DNA from: Actinomycetes bacterium
Lineage (GTDB): Bacteria; Actinomycetota; Acidimicrobiia; Acidimicrobiales; JAMCPL01
Assembly (NCBI GenBank): GCA_021841005.1
Contig: JAKBVZ010000018.1
Coordinates: forward strand, 117,029-170,443
Direction: 5' to 3'
Length of the DNA stretch: 53,415 nt
The position numbers and the translations under genes were made by a program. The stretch's first letter is position 1. Every line of letters begins with the position of its first letter. Positions 9,724 through 18,602 of the stretch are shown piece by piece. The notes beneath the pieces are model-generated. The model worked only from the letters and a program-made list of their open reading frames with translations. It was not told the DNA's origin and did no database searches.

Positions 9724-10753
9724 AGAAGACCCTCCGCTCGAAGAACCAGAACTGCACAAGGGTGAGCACGAGCAGGATGGCGAACAGCGCTATCGACAAC
9801 ACTGCAGCCAACCCGTAGTTGCTGTCCGTGTAAGCCGCCTGGTAGATGTAGTAGATGAGCACCAGAGTATGATTGTTGGGGCCGCCCTGCGTAAGCAGGT
9901 CAATCTGACCAAAGGCCTGGAAGGAACCGATGATGCCTATTATGGATGCGAAAAACACCGTGGGAGAGAGAAGTGGAAGCGTCACCGTACGGAAACGGAA
10001 CCAGTTGGAAGCACCATCTATCCTGGCGGCCTCGAGCAGATCGTCCGGCACCGACTGTAGTGCGGCACTCATCAGGATGAACGTGAAACCGATGTTCTGC
10101 CATATCGTGACTACCGAAACTGCCGGAAGCGCCAGTGTGGGATTTGCCAGGATGCCGGTACCTCCACGCTGGCCCAGCCAGTAGCTGAACAGCCCTACCT
10201 GGGGATCCAGCAACGTAAAGAAGATCACTGACGCAACAGCCGTAGACGTTGCGACAGTGGATGAGAAGATTGTCCTGAATACTCGTATCCCCGCCAAGCG
10301 CTGGTGGGCCAAGGTAGCAAGGGCAATGCCGAGAACTATGCCGGCTGGAACCGTAAAGATTACAAACAGTACGGTTCTCCACAGGCTGTGCAGAAAAATC
10401 GCAGACGACAGCGTGGATGCGTACTGCGAAAGACCTACGAAGTGGGCAGGGAGGTTGGGAAATGGCGGTGTCTCGAAGAAACCCAGCCATACCGCCTTCA
10501 GCAGCGGGAAAAACACGAATACTCCGAACACGACAAGGGCAGGGAGTATCCACAGGTAGCCAAGCCCAGCCTCCCGTACCGCATTCAGCCAGGCAAGCGA
10601 TCGGACACCGCCTTTTCTGCTGCCATTCCCACCACTATTTCCATGCACTTCCCGCCTGCCGGTGGACCCGCTCATCGCACCACTCCCGCAGGTATTGTCA
10701 CCCACGCCGCTCTCGCCACTTCTGTTACCGTCGTTACTTCCGGTGCCGGCCAT
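9710..10753 (-). CDS. ABC importer permease, UgpA/MalF type
   Basis: The 347-residue permease partners the UgpE-like protein. About six membrane segments follow residue 60. The EAA motif reads EAARIDGASNWFRFRTVTLP, and the motif LTQGGPNN is typical of the family. The first ~55 residues are a Gly/Ser/Asn-rich low-complexity tail, longer than normal for this family. The start is uncertain because no clear Shine-Dalgarno precedes 10753 and other in-frame starts lie inside the tail. It is 85 bases downstream of the ATPase gene. Confidence 0.88.
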   Translation of the reverse strand: MAGTGSNDGNRSGESGVGDNTCGSGAMSGSTGRREVHGNSGGNGSRKGGVRSLAWLNAVREAGLGYLWILPALVVFGVFVFFPLLKAVWLGFFETPPFPNLPAHFVGLSQYASTLSSAIFLHSLWRTVLFVIFTVPAGIVLGIALATLAHQRLAGIRVFRTIFSSTVATSTAVASVIFFTLLDPQVGLFSYWLGQRGGTGILANPTLALPAVSVVTIWQNIGFTFILMSAALQSVPDDLLEAARIDGASNWFRFRTVTLPLLSPTVFFASIIGIIGSFQAFGQIDLLTQGGPNNHTLVLIYYIYQAAYTDSNYGLAAVLSIALFAILLVLTLVQFWFFERRVFYAGS

Positions 10754-10838
10754 CCCGCTGGAATCACTCGTGTCACCAATACCACCACCACCCCGGCTGC
10801 CCCGGTCACGGCGTCACCTCGTGGAGTGTCGGGATCCG

Positions 10839-12116
10839 TCACGGATCCAACCGCCTACCGCTTGCAGCGTCAAAAAGATGCAGTACCTCCGGCAGTACCT
10901 CCGGCAGTACCTCCGGCAGCGATCTCACCTCTACCTGCGACGCTCTCTGCCGCTCACTCCGAGGCTTTCCCGCCGCGAGATCGATCACATCCCCATTGCG
11001 CATATGCGCCATGTCGCGATCCGTATCGACCGTGATGAATTGCCCTCCTGCAAACCTGCATACCAGCCGGGATTCACTTCCCACCGCCTCGACCAGGCTG
11101 ACAGTCGCATGCATCGTCCCTCGTTCCACGATCTGCAAGTCCTGCGGGCGGATACCGAGCAGCACCTCGCCAAGGTTCTCCCTGCGAGCTGCAGCGGCCA
11201 GTCCCGGGGGGAGTTGCAGGTACCCGTCCTGGAAACGAACGTTCATCGCATCACCCTCCACCTCTAGGCGGCCACGGATAATGTTCATGGGTGGATTCCC
11301 CACGAATCCTGCAACGAAGGCATTGGCAGGGTGCTCGTATACCTCTCGCGGTGTGCCCACCTGCTGGAGCCAGCTTTGGTCGATGACGGCGATCCGGTTG
11401 CCCATGGTTGTAGCCTCCACTTGATCATGAGTGACATAGATGATCGTAGTGTCAAGCTTTGCATGCAGTTCCACCAGCTCAGCCCTCATCTCGACCCGTA
11501 ATTGTGCATCGAGGTTGGACAAGGGCTCGTCCATGAGGAATGCCAGTGGCCTACGGACAATCGCCCTGGCCAGGGCGACTCGCTGGCGCTGACCCCCAGA
11601 TAATTGCGCGGGCTTCCTGTCGAGCAACCTGTCAAGCTGTAAGCTGCGGGCAACCTCTTCGACAGTACGGCTGCGCTCCAGCGCAGGATAACCACGCGAG
11701 CGCAGGGGAAACTCGATATTACGCCGCACGGTCATGTGTGGATAGAGAGCATAGCTCTGGAAGACCATGGCTATATCGCGATTCCGGGGATCCACATCAT
11801 TCACCACTTGGCCACCAATCCGGATCACGCCCTGCGATGGAGTCTCCAACCCGGCAATAAGCCTGAGCACGGTGGTCTTGCCACATCCCGATGGACCGAG
11901 CAACACGAGGAACTCCCCCGGTTCAGCATCAATGGTAAAATCCTGCACAGCGGGTACATCATCATACCACTTGCTCACCCCCTCCAGAGAGACTGCAGCT
12001 GGCGAACGGCCAGCATCGCTGGAAAGCACAGCGCCTGCCGCCGTACTCCGGCGCCCGTCCTTTACACCCGCGAATTGTACGGGGGACACTTCGTGACGGC
12101 CGGTGGCGCTACCCAA
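10839..12116 (-). CDS. ABC importer ATPase, UgpC/MalK type
   Basis: The 425-residue ATPase would power the importer. Numbered from the upstream-most TTG start, Walker A GPSGCGKTT is at 74-82, the Q-loop follows VFQSYALYPH, the signature LSGGQ is at 172-176, Walker B LAFLMDEP at 191-198, and the switch His is in THDQVEA. A TOBE-like C-terminal region follows. The N-terminus is doubtful: the first ~24 codons translate a duplicated copy of the end of the upstream gene, so a GTG further in may be the true start (for example before LSSDAG). The C-terminus carries PEVL three times, from three 12-bp repeats (unit CAGTACCTCCGG at 10881-10916 on the plus strand). Confidence 0.9.
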   Translation of the reverse strand: MGSATGRHEVSPVQFAGVKDGRRSTAAGAVLSSDAGRSPAAVSLEGVSKWYDDVPAVQDFTIDAEPGEFLVLLGPSGCGKTTVLRLIAGLETPSQGVIRIGGQVVNDVDPRNRDIAMVFQSYALYPHMTVRRNIEFPLRSRGYPALERSRTVEEVARSLQLDRLLDRKPAQLSGGQRQRVALARAIVRRPLAFLMDEPLSNLDAQLRVEMRAELVELHAKLDTTIIYVTHDQVEATTMGNRIAVIDQSWLQQVGTPREVYEHPANAFVAGFVGNPPMNIIRGRLEVEGDAMNVRFQDGYLQLPPGLAAAARRENLGEVLLGIRPQDLQIVERGTMHATVSLVEAVGSESRLVCRFAGGQFITVDTDRDMAHMRNGDVIDLAAGKPRSERQRASQVEVRSLPEVLPEVLPEVLHLFDAASGRRLDP

Positions 12117-12152
12117 CTCCGGCGCCCGTCCTTTACACCCGCGAGTTGTACG
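12045..12152. repeat. Spaced 37-bp duplication at the binding-protein/ATPase junction
   Basis: Copies at 12045-12081 and 12116-12152 match at 36 of 37 bases, with period 71. The second contains the stop and last codons of the solute-binding protein gene; the first lies in the 5' part of the ATPase frame. The arrangement resembles the duplications at 6848-6947 and 23260-23370. Confidence 0.9.
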
Positions 12153-13593
12153 ACGATATAGCCGCGTTGGCGGTATGGGCCGCCTGGGTAAGGGCCGTAC
12201 CAGGAGACACCCCTGATGATAGCGCCGTCAGGCCACTCTCTATCGCGGTGTCCACCTCTGTCGATGCACCCGATACATAGCCGGCAGTGGCCGGATCGGC
12301 GGGACTCGCCAAGATCTGCTCGTAGGCAACGCGGTACTGGGGGACGTCTTTCCATGCCTGGATAAGGACTGGCTCACTGACCGCCGATCTGCGGACAGGA
12401 ATGTAGCCGGTCTTGGCAGCCCAGTAGGCTTGGCTGGCGGGATCCTGTAGGAACTTGATGTACTGCCATGCAGCATCCTGCCTCTCAGGAGTGGAACGCA
12501 GCTTCACGATATAGAGACCCGACCCCCCAACAAACACTCCTCCGTTGGATGCCGAGGGTCCTGGCAAGGGTCCTACTCCCAATTCCAGATTGGGATTGGG
12601 GCGGCTCTCGAGCACGTATACCGCATCCCCTATGGCTGCAGAAGTCTCAATGGTCATCGGCGCTATCTGGGACTGAATGGCAAAAAGGTCATCATAACCC
12701 AAAAATGGAGTGGTCTGGGCGATCCTGTCATGCACCATATCGTACCACCATGTAAATAGCGACTTGCCGAGCGAATCGTCGAAAGTAACCGCAGTAGCCC
12801 TCCCGCTCCGGCCGTTCTCGTGGTTGACAAGGAGTTCGCCCCCCATCGCCATCCACTCCTCGAAAGTGGAGGGCGTGAGCTTGAGACTCATCCCGTACTT
12901 CTCAGTCTTGGTGCTGACGATTTTCTCAGCGTAGGCACGCAGTTCGCTCAGAGTGGTTGGCGGCTTCTCCGGATCGAGCCCGGCTTTGGAGAAAGCGACC
13001 TTGTTGTAGAAAAGAACCTCACCCGAAATAGCAAACGGCAACGCCCACAGCACGCCATCCACCCGGAAATAGTCGACGGTGGAAGGAACGTAATCCGATA
13101 AGTTGTAGCGCTCGGCATCGATTGCCGACTGGACCGGGGTAGCGCTGTCACTGTCAATCATCAACTGGAGGTCGGACGACTCCATCTGAACCACATCCGG
13201 CAGCGTACCGCCGCTCAGCGCGGCAGTATAAAGCGTCAGAGTGGCAGTATAACTGGCCTGGTTCACCGTGCTCACATGTACATCACTTTGGGATGCATTG
13301 AACTTAGCCGTAAGGTCCGCCAGTGCAGTCCCGTTGGTACCGGTCATGGACTGCCACATGGTAATGTTCACCGGCTTCGACTTGGCGCGTGCAGCTGCTC
13401 CCAGCGGGAATGCAGGCACTTTAGAGGTCGGCACCTTCACGGCCTTCGACGACGAACACCCTGCCAGCACTACGCCAGTTGCGCTGAGTGACGCCATTTG
13501 CAGTACTGTGCGCCTGCTGACTGGCAACGCAGACCATCCTGCCCGCCCGATCTCTCTTGCCCTATGCTCACCTGCCCATGGCTCATCTGACAT
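12133..13593 (-). CDS. Extracellular solute-binding lipoprotein, UgpB-like
   Basis: The 486-residue protein should capture substrate outside the membrane for the adjacent importer. The N-terminus has a twin-arginine motif (SRRTVLQ) followed by a hydrophobic stretch and lipobox LAGC, indicating Tat export and lipid anchoring. The body follows solute-binding family 1, with GTLPDVVQMESSDL near the front, PFAISGEVLFYNKVAF with AGLDPEKPPTTLSEL, and the late motif GYIPVRRSAV. The start at 13593 is chosen because AAGGAGG lies about eight bases upstream; the frame extends 12 codons further without support. It is the first gene of the operon. Similarity to UgpB suggests glycerol phosphodiesters or phosphate, but a sugar is equally possible. 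Confidence 0.88.
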   Translation of the reverse strand: MSDEPWAGEHRAREIGRAGWSALPVSRRTVLQMASLSATGVVLAGCSSSKAVKVPTSKVPAFPLGAAARAKSKPVNITMWQSMTGTNGTALADLTAKFNASQSDVHVSTVNQASYTATLTLYTAALSGGTLPDVVQMESSDLQLMIDSDSATPVQSAIDAERYNLSDYVPSTVDYFRVDGVLWALPFAISGEVLFYNKVAFSKAGLDPEKPPTTLSELRAYAEKIVSTKTEKYGMSLKLTPSTFEEWMAMGGELLVNHENGRSGRATAVTFDDSLGKSLFTWWYDMVHDRIAQTTPFLGYDDLFAIQSQIAPMTIETSAAIGDAVYVLESRPNPNLELGVGPLPGPSASNGGVFVGGSGLYIVKLRSTPERQDAAWQYIKFLQDPASQAYWAAKTGYIPVRRSAVSEPVLIQAWKDVPQYRVAYEQILASPADPATAGYVSGASTEVDTAIESGLTALSSGVSPGTALTQAAHTANAAISSYNSRV

Positions 13594-13668
13594 TGCCAAC
13601 CTCCTTCGGCCGCTTAACCACCTATCCAACAGTATTGTGCAAGTGCAGCATCTTGTCTATTCGGCCAT

Positions 13669-13698
13669 ACCTGAACACGCTTCACCTGAACACGCTTC
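13669..13698. repeat. 15-bp perfect tandem duplication
   Basis: Unit ACCTGAACACGCTTC occurs at 13669-13683 and 13684-13698, just at the end of the unknown secreted protein gene and upstream of the ABC operon. Confidence 0.9.
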
Positions 13699-14605
13699 AC
13701 CGTTGACAACCGCAAGCCCTGACCACCATCGAAACAAGCAGCTTTTTCGCAAGTCCCGGAAGCGGCGACCTGGAAAGACCCTGCACAGCTGCTATCCCGC
13801 TGGATCCGTCACCAAAGGTTACTGCAATGACACCCTGTACTCTTTCCCACTCCATGGAGGCCAGCAGGTAAGCGTAAGGAATCCCCGGCGCCCCCACCTC
13901 CGTAATCAGGCCACGAGCACCATCAGGAAGACTCACCCTGCTAACCTCCATAGAAGCAGGTTTGAGAACATTCCCTCCCTTGAGCTTGGCGCTCCCTGCC
14001 TGGGTTCCAGAATCCGTAGCGGTCGATAGCGTCGCAGCCCATAAAGCCGGTGCGCATTTCTTGTAAAGCAACGAATCTCTCATGAAATAGCTGGCAAACG
14101 GCTTGGCGGTCATGTCCACCCAGGAACCCAAGGCAACGTAATACCTATGAAGCGGATTGGACTCTGTGGGACCAAACGTAGGCGAACCGATGTTCAGCAC
14201 CTGGTTGGCATTGTAGAACTCATCAGCTTTCTCTCTGGCATTCAAATGCATACATGCGGCGAACTGAAGCGCAGCAGGACGGTCGCGTACGGCCAACGTT
14301 TTGTCGCTGGAAGCTTCCTGGGCTGGCATCACTTCCCTCCATCCTCCTGTAAGATCACCCAGTCTCAGATTCACCCTCTTAGCAACAGGAAGATCGCGCA
14401 GTAACTGTGCTCCCCCCTCGGCTGGGACACACCCACCGCAGGTTACGCGCCGTTGCAGAGACCGCATCATGGAAGGAGAGACCTGCGAGTCTCCTGCCCG
14501 CTCGAGAGTCGATCCAGGGGCAGGAGAACTCGTACCCACCCCGACAAGGACACCCGCGACCATAGCCACAGCTAGCAACCCCAGAGCACCATATGCTCGA
14601 GCCAT
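13697..14605 (-). CDS. Secreted or membrane-anchored protein of unknown function
   Basis: Read from the ATG at 14605, the protein has 302 residues with a hydrophobic segment near the N-terminus (GLLAVAMVAGVLVGVG), so it is exported or anchored. The mature part has scattered Cys (TCGGC, AACMH, KKCAP, ACGC) that could form disulfides, and no domain I recognise. The frame stays open to 14683 and the true start is uncertain; only weak GAGG-like sequence lies upstream. It ends about 100 bases before the ABC operon on the same strand and could be upstream of it in one transcript, but nothing links it functionally. Confidence 0.6.
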   Translation of the reverse strand: MARAYGALGLLAVAMVAGVLVGVGTSSPAPGSTLERAGDSQVSPSMMRSLQRRVTCGGCVPAEGGAQLLRDLPVAKRVNLRLGDLTGGWREVMPAQEASSDKTLAVRDRPAALQFAACMHLNAREKADEFYNANQVLNIGSPTFGPTESNPLHRYYVALGSWVDMTAKPFASYFMRDSLLYKKCAPALWAATLSTATDSGTQAGSAKLKGGNVLKPASMEVSRVSLPDGARGLITEVGAPGIPYAYLLASMEWERVQGVIAVTFGDGSSGIAAVQGLSRSPLPGLAKKLLVSMVVRACGCQR

Positions 14606-14983
14606 GCCTCGCAGCATTCCAAATACTGAGATGCCGCTGCAGACGGTTCTCCACTTTCCAGGCCGTGCCGCCATCAAGCACAATTATACATTTATACATT
14701 GCAGTCGGTGAGCACGAGGCGCGTCAGGCATTGCGAGAAGCCCTTCCGATGGCCAGTAGTAACCTTCCAGGTCGAGCACAGAAGCAGGTTGCAGTATGAA
14801 CGAGTGCGGCACCGGCAGACCGGCACCGGGTAGCGACTGTCAGATCGCAACGGCAATCCCGGGCATACCAGCACCGCCTCTTATGTTACCTTGCCTGTGA
14901 AATTCCACGTAGCATGCCAGTATCCACCATCTTGCGGTCATAATATGGGATAATACGCGTTTGCATGCGAACTCCAATCAAGA
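14606..14983. other. Divergent intergenic region, no gene recognised
   Basis: The region lies between the divergent unknown secreted protein and the propeller lipoprotein. AT-rich sequence near 14935-14955 includes GATAAT, which could be a -10 for the plus-strand gene, but no matching -35 is placed correctly. I see no RNA gene or coding frame of substance. Confidence 0.4.
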
Positions 14984-16255
14984 ATGCTAATGTTAAACGT
15001 CATGAAGTCTAGGACATCTGAGACAACAAGGAGACTTTCATTGCAGAAAGCTGCCGCAACAGCGGTATCTCTGGCAGCGGCAGTTACCCTACTGGCATCA
15101 TGCAGCCAAGCCAGCAATGGAACTTCCCCTGCCACGGCCATCACAGCCGCCCGTTGCGGTACTGGACCAAAGGTAGCTCCGGGTCAGCAGAACCAGTTGC
15201 TGGGACTGGTTGCAGACGTAGGAACCGGTAACCTGTATCCGGTCAATCTTGGAACGGACAAGGTGGGGCATCCCATATCCATAGGTTTCGGTGCCGAGGC
15301 CATAGCCATTACCCCGAACGGCAAGCAGGTCTATGTGGCAGATGGAGGCTACGCAACTGCTTCGAGTCTGTCCAACTACAAAAGTTCTCCGGTATTCAAC
15401 GGTACGGTCGTCCCGATCAATCTGGTGACAGGACAAGCCGGTAAGCCTATCTCTGCTGGTTTCGGGCCAATAGCCATCGCCGTAACCCCGAACGGCAAGC
15501 AGGCCTATGTGGCGGACATGGGGCTCCTAGGGGGATTGGGCAGGAGGTCATTTGCCGTAGACGGGTACACGGTGGATGAGATAAACACCGCAACAGACCG
15601 TACTGACGGCACATTTCGGGTAGGCCCTGGGCCGGGAGCTATCGCAATCACGCCGAACGGCAAGTGGGCCTATGTGGCAGTTACCGGCACTCCGCTCCAC
15701 GTGGCCAATTATATAGTCCCCATGAATCTGGCAACCGGCAAGATAGGCAAGCCAATACACACCGGGATAAGCCCCATGGCCATCGCAATCACGCCGAACG
15801 GCAAGTGGGCCTATGTGGCAAATACCGGATGGCCTCAGAAACAGGGACATACCGTTACCCCGGTAAACCTGGCTACTAATATTCCCGGCAAACCTATTCC
15901 CGTAGGATCGGCACCTTTGTCTATTGCCATCACACCGAACGGCAAGTGGGCCTATGTGGCCAACTCTGGGTACGGTCTGGGCAAGAATTTTACTGTCACC
16001 CCTATCAATCTGACTACCAACACTCCCGGCAAACCCATTACCGTAGGACCTGGTCCTACGTGGGTAGCCATCACGCCGAACGGCAAGTGGGCCTATGTGG
16101 CAGACAGCGGACGCATTGGAAACCGTGGCAAAGAGGTCACCCCAATCAATATTGCCCAAAATTGTGCCGGAGTACCCATACACATAGGAGTATCTCCGCA
16201 AGCTATAGCAATTGCCTCTGAGCCGGCAACCATTGTTGCCAAGCTTACGGGGTAA
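14984..16255 (+). CDS. YVTN-type seven-bladed beta-propeller lipoprotein
   Basis: The 423-residue protein has an N-terminal signal ending in lipobox LLASC, so it is predicted to be lipid-anchored outside the cell. Six full repeats of the pattern AIAITPNGKWAYVA plus a final partial one give a seven-bladed propeller of the YVTN/NHL kind. Blade segments are almost identical at DNA level over about 30 bases (near 15650, 15785, 15925 and 16070), a sign of recent internal duplication or gene conversion. Three ATGs lie within the first seven codons (14984, 14990, 15002), so the exact start is open. Binding or scaffold roles are typical of the family; a specific one cannot be assigned. Confidence 0.82.
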   Translation: MLMLNVMKSRTSETTRRLSLQKAAATAVSLAAAVTLLASCSQASNGTSPATAITAARCGTGPKVAPGQQNQLLGLVADVGTGNLYPVNLGTDKVGHPISIGFGAEAIAITPNGKQVYVADGGYATASSLSNYKSSPVFNGTVVPINLVTGQAGKPISAGFGPIAIAVTPNGKQAYVADMGLLGGLGRRSFAVDGYTVDEINTATDRTDGTFRVGPGPGAIAITPNGKWAYVAVTGTPLHVANYIVPMNLATGKIGKPIHTGISPMAIAITPNGKWAYVANTGWPQKQGHTVTPVNLATNIPGKPIPVGSAPLSIAITPNGKWAYVANSGYGLGKNFTVTPINLTTNTPGKPITVGPGPTWVAITPNGKWAYVADSGRIGNRGKEVTPINIAQNCAGVPIHIGVSPQAIAIASEPATIVAKLTG

Positions 16256-16343
16256 CGGTTACATGAAATATAGCAATATTCGATACAGACAATACTCGGA
16301 AAGGTGGGCAACAGCATGAAGGCAACCCGTATAGCTGCATCAG

Positions 16344-16373
16344 TTGACATGCCACGCTGACGTTGGATACTCT
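16344..16373 (+). promoter_or_regulatory. Sigma-70-type promoter giving a leaderless transcript
   Basis: A consensus -35 TTGACA (16344-16349) is followed after 18 bases by TACTCT (16368-16373). The ATG at 16380 lies exactly seven bases beyond the -10, so the predicted transcript begins at the start codon. This also argues that the in-frame TTG at 16344, which is the -35 box itself, is not the translation start. Confidence 0.55.
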
Positions 16374-16379
16374 AGACAT

Positions 16380-18005
16380 ATGAGCGATCATGCCACCCTG
16401 GGTGCACGGGTGAAAGAAAAGCAAGTCGTCAAAGCATCAAGGGTCCCAAGCCTTACGGCTGATCTCGCTTCATCATGCGTATGGGACGACAACATGGTGG
16501 CGGATTCCCAGTTGAGGCAACGTGATGTCTCGTTTGTGACCATCGGTGGAGGAATAGGCTCTTTTGCCCTTGTGGATACATTACGCATAGCAGGAGTCAG
16601 TGCTGAAAACATATCTGTGATAGGCCCCTTCGCTAATGCCTACGAATCATTGAAAAGCTTGCTCATCAACTCTCAAATACCTGATTCGCATAGGATAAGG
16701 TCGGGGTCGTCGGACAGGATGGACAACATATGGGGTTGGCCCGGTTACGGGATGGCAGAGGCATTCCGTCGCAAGAACCCACTTTTACTGATGCATCTGG
16801 CAGCTGAACCAGTCCTATGTGAATACTATACTCCAAGAGCATCTGACGTGTATGCTTCCATGGACAGGGAAGCAGAGAGGATATCGTGGCATCAAATGTT
16901 CACTCCCGGCAAGGTGCCGCTCGTACGAAAGCGCCGCGAAGGAGGATATTTCGTTGTTGTCGTACCGCCGGACAATGCCGATAGCACCAGCGACGTATCC
17001 GACTCGAAACTCGAGATAATTAGGGCACGATATGTCCACCTTTCCTTGGGAGCAGCTGGGTTGCGCATACTCCCTGACCTCGAATCGTACCGCGCCATCA
17101 CCGGCGATATGAATCATGTGGTAAATGTGTACGAACCGCACGAGCATGTATACAGGGCATTGATTGAAAGACCTGGATCGAGCGTGCTTGTAAGGGGAGC
17201 GGCTACTTCTGCCATGGAGGTCATCGGGCGGCTAATACACGACCGGAACAGCCACGACAGCAAGGTAGTGATATATCATCTCCTCCATCACTACGTAAAG
17301 GAGCCGAAGGGTTCACCAATGTGGCGCATACCCGGAGGAAATGGTTTCGCTTACCAAGCATTCACCTTCACGAAAGGAGCGTACGGTGGCCAGTTGCAGG
17401 ATCGCTGGCGTTCGCTTAGGTCCGATGAGGATCGTACAAGGCTGCTGGGCCTGCTGGCAAGCACAGCCATACCAAAGCGTCGCCAATGGTTGAGAGAACT
17501 CGCTCGAGGAACGAGCGAGGGCTGGTACAAGATGCTGGCTGGTTCTGCAGCAGGACTGCAAAAGGGAGACAACGAGAAGATCGTAGCAACAATAGATCAT
17601 AATACAGCAGATCACCATGACGACCATGGTAGCGAAAATGCAGCCAGCACCCTTGAAGTAGATTACGTCATAGACTGCACGGGAGTCACCGTAGATGTAC
17701 GCGACCATGAGGTTCTGGCAGATCTCATTGACTGCGGGGGAGCTGGATTGAATGCGATAGGACAACTGGCCGTCAACCGGTCCTTCGAAGTAGAAGGGGC
17801 GTACAGCGGCAACGGCAAGGTATTCACTACTGGCTTCTCTGCGTTGGGCAATCCCTACGTAGTACCAATGTATTCTTTCTGGGGATACCAGTACTGCGCT
17901 TTGACAATAGCCAACTCCCTGGCCAACGAAGGTTTTTGCAACCGCATCAATACACGCCGCTCTATTGGCGGATGGTGGCGCTTGGTGAGGAATCGTACTC
18001 CATGA
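16380..18005 (+). CDS. FAD/NAD(P)-binding oxidoreductase, substrate unknown
   Basis: The 541-residue protein has an N-terminal Rossmann FAD-binding motif (VTIGGGIGSFALVD), a second nucleotide-type segment around SSVLVRGAATSAMEVIG, and a C-terminal ATG-like region (VDYVIDCTGVT, then FTTGFSALGNPYVVPMYSFWG). The overall build resembles FAD-dependent monooxygenase or disulfide-reductase-like enzymes, without redox Cys in the usual place. A His/Asp-rich insert (around 17590-17640) is probably a loop. The stop overlaps the ATG of the next gene by four bases (ATGA), implying coupled translation with a small membrane protein, so the enzyme may work at the membrane. The start was chosen from the leaderless promoter. 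Confidence 0.75.
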   Translation: MSDHATLGARVKEKQVVKASRVPSLTADLASSCVWDDNMVADSQLRQRDVSFVTIGGGIGSFALVDTLRIAGVSAENISVIGPFANAYESLKSLLINSQIPDSHRIRSGSSDRMDNIWGWPGYGMAEAFRRKNPLLLMHLAAEPVLCEYYTPRASDVYASMDREAERISWHQMFTPGKVPLVRKRREGGYFVVVVPPDNADSTSDVSDSKLEIIRARYVHLSLGAAGLRILPDLESYRAITGDMNHVVNVYEPHEHVYRALIERPGSSVLVRGAATSAMEVIGRLIHDRNSHDSKVVIYHLLHHYVKEPKGSPMWRIPGGNGFAYQAFTFTKGAYGGQLQDRWRSLRSDEDRTRLLGLLASTAIPKRRQWLRELARGTSEGWYKMLAGSAAGLQKGDNEKIVATIDHNTADHHDDHGSENAASTLEVDYVIDCTGVTVDVRDHEVLADLIDCGGAGLNAIGQLAVNRSFEVEGAYSGNGKVFTTGFSALGNPYVVPMYSFWGYQYCALTIANSLANEGFCNRINTRRSIGGWWRLVRNRTP

Positions 18006-18526
18006 CCTTTACCCTCGCTGGCCGCATCCAGACGCGTCTGTTCCTTGCAGCTACCGTAGGCGTACTATGGACAGCCATTATCACTCCTTTCCTGCCCAGC
18101 CCGCCGATGGGCGCGATAGGCGGGGTTGGCATGGTACCCATGCAGATGAGCAGGCTAATGATACTCATACCTACTCCATACAACCCTACCCCAATAGACT
18201 ACCAGATGACGTTCGGCACGATAGGAATGATGGCAGTGGTAGGAGTGGTGTGGGAACTGCTCTACCACCTCCTTCAGCAATTCCGCTGGGACAAAGACTG
18301 GCCTCCACTTTTCACCCTTCTGGCAGGCATCCCCGAGGGCTTGGTACTGTGGTACGTCATTCACTTGGTTCACGTAGAAAATGGTACAGTGGCTCTGAAC
18401 TCACCAGGTATGCCCATGTTTGCCATACACTTTGCAACCACCTGGTTGCTCATGTGGCTCTTCATGGTAGGTCCCATGAAGGTGGCCATCCTGCGGTGGC
18501 GCTTTGAAGGTGGACGTATAATCTGA
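18002..18526 (+). CDS. Small integral membrane protein coupled to the FAD oxidoreductase
   Basis: The 174-residue protein has about four hydrophobic segments (around LFLAATVGVLWTAIITPF, MMAVVGVVWELLYHLL, LLAGIPEGLVLWYVIHL and ATTWLLMWLFMVGPMKVAI). I recognise no family. The start at 18002 gives a 4-base ATGA overlap with the upstream stop; the frame runs 22 codons further but would sit inside the oxidoreductase. Conserved-looking Pro/Met-rich loops lie between segments 1 and 2. A membrane anchor or electron-transfer partner for the oxidoreductase is an inference from coupling only. Confidence 0.75.
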   Translation: MTFTLAGRIQTRLFLAATVGVLWTAIITPFLPSPPMGAIGGVGMVPMQMSRLMILIPTPYNPTPIDYQMTFGTIGMMAVVGVVWELLYHLLQQFRWDKDWPPLFTLLAGIPEGLVLWYVIHLVHVENGTVALNSPGMPMFAIHFATTWLLMWLFMVGPMKVAILRWRFEGGRII

Positions 18527-18554
18527 CCACGCTGTATCCTCTTCTTGAAGCAAC

Positions 18555-18571
18555 TCACGGAGCCACCGTGA
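18555..18571. terminator. Hairpin between convergent genes
   Basis: TCACGG (18555-18560) and CCGTGA (18566-18571) form a 6-bp stem with a 5-base loop, in the short gap between the convergent membrane-protein and flavoprotein genes. No T tract follows on either strand, so termination activity is only suggested by position. Confidence 0.3.
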
Positions 18572-18602
18572 CATCGCTGATCAATAGCGGTCGGACGGGA
18601 AA

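Noticed and set aside
10417..11424. 335-codon open frame on the plus strand
   Set aside because: It is antisense to the ABC permease and ATPase genes, whose motifs are clear; composition is that of a shadow frame.
12116..12116. TTG at 12116 as the certain ATPase start
   Set aside because: Kept only as the outer boundary: no Shine-Dalgarno, and the first codons come from a duplicated end of the upstream gene.
15640..16110. CRISPR-like regularly spaced repeats
   Set aside because: The repeats are in frame inside the YVTN propeller gene and encode its blades.
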